Shown in pieces: positions 16,635 to 23,982 of a DNA stretch of 57,600 bases (its first letter is position 1; the number at the start of each line of letters is the position of its first letter). The translations under genes were made by a program, and so were the position numbers. The stretch comes from Promethearchaeota archaeon. Its GTDB lineage: Archaea; Asgardarchaeota; Lokiarchaeia; Sigyniarchaeales; SOKP01. Location: positions 1 to 57,600 of the forward strand of contig JABXKD010000009.1 in assembly GCA_013375475.1 (NCBI GenBank), in the 5' to 3' direction. Under the pieces are notes generated by a model. The model was not told where the DNA came from. It saw only the letters and a list, made by a program, of their open reading frames with translations, and did not search any database.

Positions 16635-18275
16635 TCACTTTTTTAATGCTTCCAAATCTTTTAATTCTCGATGTAACACTTTTCCAACAACTGTCTTTGG
16701 AATTTCATCAATAAATTCTACAAAGCGTGGATACTTATCAAATGCCATGTTATTTTTTGCCCAATCGATGATATCTTGTTCATTGATTTCTTTTCCTTTA
16801 TAATCTTCTTTAAGTACAACATAAGCTTTGATATTTTCCTTTCCTTCGTCATCTATGATTCCTATAACGCCACATTCCTGAATTGCTTCATGGTAATACA
16901 AAAGATCTTCGACCTCAGTAGGATAAACGGAATGCCCCTTATACTTGATTAAATTCTTTAGTCTGTCTTTAATGAGAAAATAACCATCTTCATCCATTAG
17001 CGCTAGATCCCCCGTCCACAACCAGCCATCCTTGATTGTGTTTTTAGTTTCCTCATCCCGTTTATAATAACCTTTCATCATCTGCGGCCCTCTTGTTACA
17101 ATTTCTCCAACTTCTCCAATCCCAAGTGTATTGCCGTTAGGATCGCAAATTTTTACATCTGTATTCGGAAACGGCATGCCAATTGTACCTGGTTTGAAAT
17201 TAGCTTCAAAAGGGTTTGCCGTAACGGCTGGGGACATCTCGGTTAACCCATACGCTTCTCGAAGCTTGGATCCAGTAAGGCCTTCGAATGTTTTTCTTAC
17301 ATCGTCGGGAAGGGGGCCCGCCGAACTTAAACAATATTTAATGCTTGATAAGTTGTGATTTTGGATTCCTTCGTAAATATTTAGATTATTATAAATAGCA
17401 GCTACTCCAGGAAATACAGTAACTTTAGTTGCTTCGATGACTTCGATGACTTCGTGAGCTTCCCGAGGATTAAACACACATGCTAGTTTCCATCCATTAT
17501 GTACGCACATGTTCATCATAAAACCCATGTATATGTGATAAAATGGTAACGCAGCTAATAATACTTCTTTACCTAATTCCTTTTCAACAAACCATGATTC
17601 AGCTTGAAAAATATTAGCAGCAATACTTCCGTGGGTTAACATAGCTCCCTTAGGGAATCCTGTTGTTCCACCCGTATATTGCAATTGAGCTAAATCGTCT
17701 TGAGTGATTTCTACTTCCGGTGGATTTGGTATTGTTTCCCGTATTAGATCTTCCATCATAGGATCACCTCCTATGGAAAATTCAGGAGGTGCCATAGGAT
17801 CAGGTGATAAAAAAGGCGATAAGTTGCTATAAAACTTGTGTTTTACACCAGTTTCGCCTATAATCGGATCAACTAATCCAGAAAAACCTTCCCAACCGAT
17901 ATAACTTATTGCGTCACTGTCGTTGAGTTGCCGCTTAATCTCAAGTTTTTTAAATAATGGCGAGATTGGAGTGACAATTCCACCAATCTTCAAAATACCG
18001 TAATAATAAGCAATAAAAGCGGGATTATTAGTAAATTGGATTGCTATACAATCACCTTTCTTTATACCAAGTTCGGTTAATTTTGTTGCTACACGATAGA
18101 CAATATCAAGTAACATAGAATAGGTGAGTTCGAACCCCATGAAATATGTTACTACATTATTAGGATAAATTTTTGCAGAATCTTCAAGAAAATCAATTAA
18201 AGTCTTATTTGGAATTTGAATTTCTTTTGGAACTCCCTTTGGCCAATATTTGTAGTAAATTTTTTGATCTGACAT
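16635..18275 (-). CDS. Acyl-CoA synthetase (AMP-forming), FadD-like
   Basis: Activates a carboxylic acid through an acyl-adenylate to its CoA thioester. It has a P-loop YTGGTTGFPKGAMLTH near residue 200, an adenylate-binding YGLTEMSPA near 340, GWLWTGDL near 420, a hinge near LIKDRLKNLIKYKGHSV, and the C-terminal catalytic Lys in PKTVVGKVLHREL. The 546 residues are family-typical. Substrate specificity (long-chain, medium-chain or aryl) cannot be read safely. The enoyl-CoA hydratase at 27093 could act in the same acyl-CoA metabolism but is not adjacent. Confidence 0.9.
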   Translation of the reverse strand: MSDQKIYYKYWPKGVPKEIQIPNKTLIDFLEDSAKIYPNNVVTYFMGFELTYSMLLDIVYRVATKLTELGIKKGDCIAIQFTNNPAFIAYYYGILKIGGIVTPISPLFKKLEIKRQLNDSDAISYIGWEGFSGLVDPIIGETGVKHKFYSNLSPFLSPDPMAPPEFSIGGDPMMEDLIRETIPNPPEVEITQDDLAQLQYTGGTTGFPKGAMLTHGSIAANIFQAESWFVEKELGKEVLLAALPFYHIYMGFMMNMCVHNGWKLACVFNPREAHEVIEVIEATKVTVFPGVAAIYNNLNIYEGIQNHNLSSIKYCLSSAGPLPDDVRKTFEGLTGSKLREAYGLTEMSPAVTANPFEANFKPGTIGMPFPNTDVKICDPNGNTLGIGEVGEIVTRGPQMMKGYYKRDEETKNTIKDGWLWTGDLALMDEDGYFLIKDRLKNLIKYKGHSVYPTEVEDLLYYHEAIQECGVIGIIDDEGKENIKAYVVLKEDYKGKEINEQDIIDWAKNNMAFDKYPRFVEFIDEIPKTVVGKVLHRELKDLEALKK

Positions 18276-18471
18276 AATTTTACTTTTATCCTAAATGTTA
18301 TTTATTATTTTTCTTCTGAATTGATGCTTTATGAAATTGAAGTTTAATTGTTCTAGATATTAGACGATTTTTTTATAAGTAAGTTAAAAATAGAATTAAA
18401 TATAATAAAAATATTAATTTTAAAGTAAGAAATTAAAATTAATTTACCATTATAAAAAAAAGGTGTTAAAA

Positions 18472-19011
18472 ATGACAGATCGTGAAGGCGCGTTTAAATT
18501 ATGCATTTTTGGAGATGGAGGTGTAGGGAAAACTACTCTAGTTAATAGATATCTCACAAAAATATTTGACGAAGACATAAAAATGACTGTTGGTGCTGAT
18601 TTTTATGTTAAAGACTTAGAAATTGATGGAAAGAAAATTGTCGTTCGAATTTGGGATTTTGGGGGAGAACAACGCTTTAAAGTGCTATTACCTAGCTTTG
18701 CTAAAGGTGCTGATGGGGGAATATTTATGTTTGATATAACTCGATATACAAGTGTAAAAAACATAGATGATTGGCTTTCAATTTTTGAGAAAAATGTTAG
18801 GGAAGCAGAATTAAATTTGCCAATTATTATGGTGGGAGGAAAACTAGATCTCCAAGAAAAACGATCTGTGGAAACCGAGGACGCTGTTGAATTGTCTGAA
18901 AAATATAATTTACAGGGTTATTTTGAATGCTCTTCCAAAACTGGTGATAAGGTAGAAGATATATTTGAATATATAACTCGAAAAATGATGAAATCTACAG
19001 GATTGCTATAA
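18472..19011 (+). CDS. Ras/Rab-like small GTPase
   Basis: 179-residue single-domain GTPase of the Ras superfamily, characteristic of Asgard archaea. Box G1 is GDGGVGKT (14-21), the switch I Thr is in KMTVGADF near 39, G3 is WDFGGEQ (62-67), G4 is GGKLDL (123-127) and G5 is CSSKT near 153. Compared with Ras, the catalytic Gln after DxxG is Glu and is followed by Gln, and the Asn of NKxD is Gly. There is no C-terminal Cys for prenylation and no transmembrane segment. The ATG at 18472 is chosen because AGGTG lies 6 nt upstream; a GTG at 18463 lies within that motif. Likely a molecular switch; the regulator and partner are unknown. Confidence 0.93.
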   Translation: MTDREGAFKLCIFGDGGVGKTTLVNRYLTKIFDEDIKMTVGADFYVKDLEIDGKKIVVRIWDFGGEQRFKVLLPSFAKGADGGIFMFDITRYTSVKNIDDWLSIFEKNVREAELNLPIIMVGGKLDLQEKRSVETEDAVELSEKYNLQGYFECSSKTGDKVEDIFEYITRKMMKSTGLL

Positions 19012-19045
19012 ACTCCAATATTTCATTTCAGGATAAATCTTTTTG

Positions 19046-19654
19046 TTAAAAATGCTTATATAGCATATAAGAGGAAATTATCCACACCCATAGCATTATT
19101 GATAAAGTCATAATCCATTGTGTTATCGGGGTAAGAAAAGTCAAGTGTAATAAGAAAGTTCCTGCAACTATAAATCCAAAAAATGCAATTGACTTTGGAT
19201 ATCTCACATCTTTAAACATTAGAATACTAACAAGGCTTATGAAGATCAAACCATCAACCCAGCATAGAAATGCGCTTAAACCGTGGATAAAAGAAACCAC
19301 AGCATCGCTTCCCCAAAAATAACCAATAAGCATTAACGAAACACAATAAATTATGGATCCTATTACTGTCAATTTTCGAAGGGGTTCTATTGTGTCTTCC
19401 TTATTAAAGGATCTTCCCAAAAAAAGGCAGAACGGTATGCCTATTATCCCTGTTAAAATTAATCCAATACGATAAATTATTCCCCCATATCCATCGCCTA
19501 GAAAACTTATCGCTATTTTGGTCATATTGTAGTTAGGATACAACAGAACTCCTATTAAATGGGTGAATAGACTTATCCCAAAAGAAATTAATCCAAAAAC
19601 ACTTCCAGGAAACAGATTATTAAGTTTATTGAAAAAGGAGAACTTTTTTTTCAT
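19046..19654 (-). CDS. Six-helix membrane protein, DUF998-like
   Basis: 202 residues with about six hydrophobic segments and a short basic cytoplasmic N-terminus. The loop KIAISFLGDGYGGIIYRIG after the first helix resembles the ISxLG motif of DUF998 membrane proteins, whose function is unknown. It lies 40 nt downstream of the winged-helix protein gene on the same strand, probably co-transcribed, and is convergent with the small GTPase. Confidence 0.65.
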   Translation of the reverse strand: MKKKFSFFNKLNNLFPGSVFGLISFGISLFTHLIGVLLYPNYNMTKIAISFLGDGYGGIIYRIGLILTGIIGIPFCLFLGRSFNKEDTIEPLRKLTVIGSIIYCVSLMLIGYFWGSDAVVSFIHGLSAFLCWVDGLIFISLVSILMFKDVRYPKSIAFFGFIVAGTFLLHLTFLTPITQWIMTLSIMLWVWIISSYMLYKHF

Positions 19655-19694
19655 AATAAATTATTTAAAAAAGAAGTTGGATTATAGTTTTTCA

Positions 19695-20231
19695 TCACTC
19701 CGATGTTCTCTTAATAACTTTAACTAAGCCTTTGTTCCTTAATTTCTCTAACATATTTTCGATTTTATCGACAGGTTTCTGCGTTATCTCAGCACATTGT
19801 TCTACTGAATTCATTCCATCGCAGACCGTTAAAAGTTTAAATTCATCCATAGATATCATTCCTAGTTGAACGCTCATAGGTTGTACTTCCTTTACTACAA
19901 TTGGGATTTTCACTTCTCCCCCTGGTTCGACGCTAGGCCCTCCAACATCGCTCATACTTGGTGAATCTCCAAAAAAAGATCTTACGCCCGTAATGTCGTA
20001 ATTTTCGTCTATGTATATGTAAACTGTATGTTCTTGACTTGAAACATCATCAACATCTTCAGTATCAGGAAAAGGATTTACATGTTTATATTCTTTCGTG
20101 TAAATCCCCATTTTTAATCCCGCCTTGATTTCGTCCTTATCTACCCTAATATTGACCATTTCGGTACATATTTCGCACCAAGCCCATGCCTCTATTAAGC
20201 TAAAATATTTCTTCACTTTATTTTCTGGCAT
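19695..20231 (-). CDS. Protein with C-terminal winged-helix domain
   Basis: 178-residue soluble protein, no confident family. An N-terminal pair WCEIC (Cys 19/22) is followed by a beta-rich middle containing an acidic, Ser-rich stretch (TEDVDDVSSQEH) and a Gly/Pro/Ser-rich segment. The last 55 residues look like a winged helix (LLTVCDGMNSVEQCAEITQK...LRNKGLVKVIKR). This may be a DNA-binding or protein-interaction module. It is the upstream member of a probable two-gene unit with the membrane protein at 19046. Confidence 0.6.
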   Translation of the reverse strand: MPENKVKKYFSLIEAWAWCEICTEMVNIRVDKDEIKAGLKMGIYTKEYKHVNPFPDTEDVDDVSSQEHTVYIYIDENYDITGVRSFFGDSPSMSDVGGPSVEPGGEVKIPIVVKEVQPMSVQLGMISMDEFKLLTVCDGMNSVEQCAEITQKPVDKIENMLEKLRNKGLVKVIKRTSE

Positions 20232-20422
20232 CGTATTATTTAAAAAGAATAACTTTTGTATAAAATAAAATAAGCTTTATAATTATTATGTTGTGAATTA
20301 ATATAAATATTGATTACGAATATTTCTGGGTAAATCTAGAATAAAATTAGTTTTTAAAATCGAAAATAATTAAAGTTATATGATATTTTATTATCCATTA
20401 CAGTTAACTAAGACTACTAATA

Positions 20423-20605
20423 ATGACGATGTCAAGTTATAAAAAAAACATGTGTTTCTCTTGTGGACGACCTATAGCCCCCTATGAAGCTGCAGTTCAT
20501 TTTCCTTGTCCTCAGTGTGGCGATGTTACTATTTGGAGATGTGAACGTTGCAGAACTATGGGAAACACTTATAAATGTCTTCGTTGCGAATTTGAAGGCC
20601 CTTAA
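20423..20605 (+). CDS. Zinc-ribbon protein preceding aEF1B
   Basis: 60-residue protein with paired zinc knuckles: CFSCG, CPQCG, CERC and CLRC (eight Cys). It belongs to the small archaeal zinc-finger proteins (HVO_2753 type) commonly encoded beside elongation factor 1-beta. An alternative ATG two codons downstream (20429) is equally possible. It is co-directional with aEF1B, 26 nt upstream. The role is probably RNA or translation related. Confidence 0.85.
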   Translation: MTMSSYKKNMCFSCGRPIAPYEAAVHFPCPQCGDVTIWRCERCRTMGNTYKCLRCEFEGP

Positions 20606-20631
20606 ATAAAACTTAAAAGAGTGTATCTAAA

Positions 20632-20898
20632 ATGGGAGAATTTGTAGCATTAATTGATGTAGTTCCAGAAGACATTGATGTAGATTTCGAAGAATTTGTA
20701 TCAAAATTGAAAACTGCACTTCCGGATGATGCCGTTATTGAAAACTACGATATAAGACCTGTAGCATTTGGTTTGAAAAAAGCAAGATTACGGGTTAGAT
20801 ACCCTGAAGAATGGGGGGGCACCGATAGGATTGAAGAATTACTTGGACAAGTAGACGGTATCCAAGGTATTGAAGGAATCGCATTCAGCAAAGCGTGA
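20632..20898 (+). CDS. ef1b: Elongation factor 1-beta (aEF1B)
   Basis: Guanine-nucleotide exchange factor for aEF1A in translation elongation. 88 residues matching the archaeal family: MGEFVALIDVVPEDIDVD, IENYDIRPVAFGLKKARL, and a C-terminal segment IEELLGQVDGIQGIEGIAF. Length is normal. It follows the zinc-ribbon gene, the arrangement usual in archaea. Confidence 0.95.
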   Translation: MGEFVALIDVVPEDIDVDFEEFVSKLKTALPDDAVIENYDIRPVAFGLKKARLRVRYPEEWGGTDRIEELLGQVDGIQGIEGIAFSKA

Positions 20899-20948
20899 TA
20901 TTCTAACCAAATATTCTAAAAAGATTAATTTTGAGTTTTTTTGCTCAT

Positions 20949-22859
20949 TCATACTATTCTTTTAAAAAGCTTATCTAACTCTTTAAATGAGAAAAATTTA
21001 AGCGTTGGTCTTCCATGTGCACAATGGAACGAATCCTTACAGTTTGCTAAATCAATAATTAACTTTCTGATGGATTGTAACGACATGTCATCTCCTCCTC
21101 GAATACTTTTATGGCATGCTAAATAGTTTATGATTTCTTCCAATTTATCTGAAAAGCTCCTATCCTTTCCAATATCGGTTATATCACTGATGATTTCATT
21201 TATAATATGTAAATTTGGAGTTCTTCCCATTACTATTGGAACTGCTCTTAACACGAATGTATTTCCTCCGAAATGCTCAAAATCAAATCCTAACTTAGCA
21301 ATCTCTTTAATATTGCTTTCTAAGAAGAATTTCTCGCTTGGACTGACCTCGATTTTAAGAGGAGTAATTAATTTTTGTTTACTCTTTCTAGAATTCTTAT
21401 AAAAATTATAAAAAAATTCCTTACTAACGCGTTCTGAAGCAGCGTGCTGATCTAATATGTAAAAGCCTTCCTCGCTATTTTCATTAATCCCTTCCAGAAT
21501 TATATATGTTTTGTTACTTAATTGACCCGTTCGAGATATTAATCGTAATCTAGGGAAATTCTTTATATCGATGTAATTTCCTCTTAAAACTGAATCTACC
21601 GAAGAGAATTTTTCGATTCCATTGCCTATATCGCTGTTAGTTAAATTTAATTGAACTTCTTTTTCTAACACTTCTTTCTCTAGTATTGGAGATTGATTAG
21701 TACTAACTTTTTCTTCCGGTTGAATTGTTTCATAATGATCTTCAATATATAATTCAGTGGTATTTATTGAACTTGTAGACTCTTTGTTCAATTCTTGCTT
21801 ATCTTTACCGGATATAGGTGATGTATACTTGCTGATTTCTGAATAATTGTAAGTATCTTCCTTTTCTATAAATTTATCTTCAACAAATTTGCGAACAATG
21901 TTATAAACTTTATTGTATATGTATTCTTCGTTTTCAAACCGAACATGCAACTTTTTTGGATGAACATTAAAATCAATTATAGAAGGGTCAATTTCTAGAT
22001 TTATAATGAAGAATGGAAATTTTCCCGTCATTAAGGTTCCTTTATACGCTTCTTGAACAGCCCTAAATATAAGGTCACTTATTACATAACGTTTATTTAA
22101 TAGGAAGCTTGAATCTGTTCTGTTATTTTTAGAAATCTCACTATGGCCCATTAATCCATAAAGGTTAAACTTTTCTTCCTTGTGATTAATAGATTCCATC
22201 AGATTTGCTATTTTCTTACCATAAATATGAAAAACTGTTGTCTTTAAATCATTTAAAGCGGGGCAAGTAAGAATGGATAAATTATTATGCGTGTAAATGA
22301 AATGAAGTTGAGGATATGCCAAAGCATATCGTTGGATGATGTCAGTGATGTGACCTAGCTCAGTAGAGTCTTTTTTTAAAAACTTTAATCTTACAGGGAT
22401 GTTATAGAATAAACTCTTAACTTTAATGTCCGTTCCAATTGAGCAAAAAACCTCTTCTTTCTCAATAATTTTGCCATCCTTCAGTACTAACTTCACTCCT
22501 CTTTCCCTTTCTTTAATTCTTGAAGCTATTTCAACTTGGCTCACTACAGCAATACTAGCTAAAGCTTCACCTCTAAAACCTAAAGTAGATAATCGTTCTA
22601 AATCTTCAATGTTCACTATCTTGCTACTAGTATGGCGCTCAAACGCTATTTCAATCTCCTCAGGTGGGATACCTATCCCATTATCAATAATCTGGATTAA
22701 ATTTTTTCCTGCTTTTTTGATTATTACACGTATCTCTTTCGCTCCCGCATCTATACTATTTTCAATTAATTCCTTTACGATGTTTGCCGGTCTTTCGACT
22801 ACCTCTCCAGCGGCTATCTTTTCTGCATCAATAATTTTCTTTATTTTACTTCTTTTCAT
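20949..22859 (-). CDS. mutL: DNA mismatch repair protein MutL (endonuclease type)
   Basis: Nicking partner of MutS in mismatch repair. The GHKL ATPase domain is N-terminal (ELIENSIDAGAKEI, IIDNGIGIPPEE, TLGFRGEALASI), the linker is acidic, and the dimerisation/endonuclease domain is C-terminal. The nuclease motif DQHAASERVSKE (DQHAX2EX4E) lies near residue 468, with supporting motifs ACHKSIRGGD and CAHGRP near the C-terminus. 636 residues. The domain arrangement is the bacterial/PMS2-like endonuclease type and not E. coli-like. mutS follows upstream on the same strand, separated by an opposite-strand gene. MutS1/MutL is patchy in archaea, consistent with acquisition from bacteria. Confidence 0.95.
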   Translation of the reverse strand: MKRSKIKKIIDAEKIAAGEVVERPANIVKELIENSIDAGAKEIRVIIKKAGKNLIQIIDNGIGIPPEEIEIAFERHTSSKIVNIEDLERLSTLGFRGEALASIAVVSQVEIASRIKERERGVKLVLKDGKIIEKEEVFCSIGTDIKVKSLFYNIPVRLKFLKKDSTELGHITDIIQRYALAYPQLHFIYTHNNLSILTCPALNDLKTTVFHIYGKKIANLMESINHKEEKFNLYGLMGHSEISKNNRTDSSFLLNKRYVISDLIFRAVQEAYKGTLMTGKFPFFIINLEIDPSIIDFNVHPKKLHVRFENEEYIYNKVYNIVRKFVEDKFIEKEDTYNYSEISKYTSPISGKDKQELNKESTSSINTTELYIEDHYETIQPEEKVSTNQSPILEKEVLEKEVQLNLTNSDIGNGIEKFSSVDSVLRGNYIDIKNFPRLRLISRTGQLSNKTYIILEGINENSEEGFYILDQHAASERVSKEFFYNFYKNSRKSKQKLITPLKIEVSPSEKFFLESNIKEIAKLGFDFEHFGGNTFVLRAVPIVMGRTPNLHIINEIISDITDIGKDRSFSDKLEEIINYLACHKSIRGGDDMSLQSIRKLIIDLANCKDSFHCAHGRPTLKFFSFKELDKLFKRIV

Positions 22860-23061
22860 CCTATTCCTAATCCATCGCTATTTAAATTAATTTGAAAAGG
22901 CTTATATGGATCATATAATCATCAAATATAAAATAAAACTCTATTAAGATTTAAATAAATACCATTTAATAAAAGAAATAGGGGCTACAACAAAATTCTT
23001 ATAAATTTCAATTAATACTTAAAACTATCCATATCAAATAAATAAAATTTTTAACATTATC

Positions 23062-23982
23062 ATGGATGAAGAAGTGCACTATACCGTTCATACAAACATG
23101 GTTTATCTTCTAATAGCCACAGCTATAGTTCTATTCATTAGCAGAATCGTAGTTAATATACTCGACCTACCGTTATTTTTAGATGGATCCAGAGATGTGG
23201 ATTTTAGAATACTTTTACTTGGATTAGAGAATGGTTTAATTGACTTTTACGATCCGGTTTTCGTACCAGAAGGAGTGCCTGATTGGCCACCATATTACCT
23301 CTACTTTTGGTATTTCATTTTTTATCCAATGGGACTGATTCCTTTCGAAATTGGTGTGTATGTATGGGATATATTACGGTTAATAATCTCTAGTTATATA
23401 GTTCTCAAAGCATTTAAAATAATCAAAAATAGAACAAATTTGCTGTGGTTTTACTTCACTGTACTCGTTGGTTTTATAATAGATGGGTGGTATAATAATT
23501 GTAACTTCTTACTCATATTCTTCTTACTCTTGTCTTACACATCTTTAGAAAATGATAAAAAGTGGGTGTCAGGGATATTCTTTGCCCTCTCTACTATAAA
23601 AATAAATTCTGTTCTATTCATCCCCGTTTTACTACTTACCAAGAAAATCAAATTCAAAGATTTAATTTATTACATAGTTCCTTTCGCTGCTTTATGTTTA
23701 CCATACATTATTTTTCCTGATTATCTCTTTCAAATGCTTAATAATTGGTCCAATAGTACTCCTGGTATTCAAGGCCTTACACCCCTTGATCCAATAATAT
23801 GGAAAGCAGTCCAACCTTCTCACTTAATGTTTTTGGGATTTATGCTTATAATAGTATTTGAGCATCTTATGCAATATGAGAAAGGGCAAAAATTCAGGAC
23901 AATAGTTGTATCAGTCCTAATATTCTTCTATATCTATATCAGTATTACAGTCTGGATTTTACCTATGATCTTTATTTATTAA
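23062..23982 (+). CDS. Polytopic membrane protein, GT87/DUF2029-like
   Basis: 306 residues with about eight membrane helices. The layout resembles GT87-type polyprenol-phosphate-dependent mannosyltransferases: a first extracellular loop with Asp-containing segments (DGSRDVDFR), a PPYYLYFWY motif, and a later DGWYNNCNFLL helix. The family identity is tentative and the protein is shorter than usual (about 400), lacking part of the C-terminal helices. It lies on the opposite strand between mutL and mutS, overlapping the end of mutS by 11 bp. Confidence 0.65.
   Translation: MDEEVHYTVHTNMVYLLIATAIVLFISRIVVNILDLPLFLDGSRDVDFRILLLGLENGLIDFYDPVFVPEGVPDWPPYYLYFWYFIFYPMGLIPFEIGVYVWDILRLIISSYIVLKAFKIIKNRTNLLWFYFTVLVGFIIDGWYNNCNFLLIFFLLLSYTSLENDKKWVSGIFFALSTIKINSVLFIPVLLLTKKIKFKDLIYYIVPFAALCLPYIIFPDYLFQMLNNWSNSTPGIQGLTPLDPIIWKAVQPSHLMFLGFMLIIVFEHLMQYEKGQKFRTIVVSVLIFFYIYISITVWILPMIFIY

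Noticed and set aside
22426..22890. 154-codon plus-strand ORF opposite mutL
   Set aside because: It mirrors the mutL reading frame, has no Shine-Dalgarno or family similarity, and mutL is certain.
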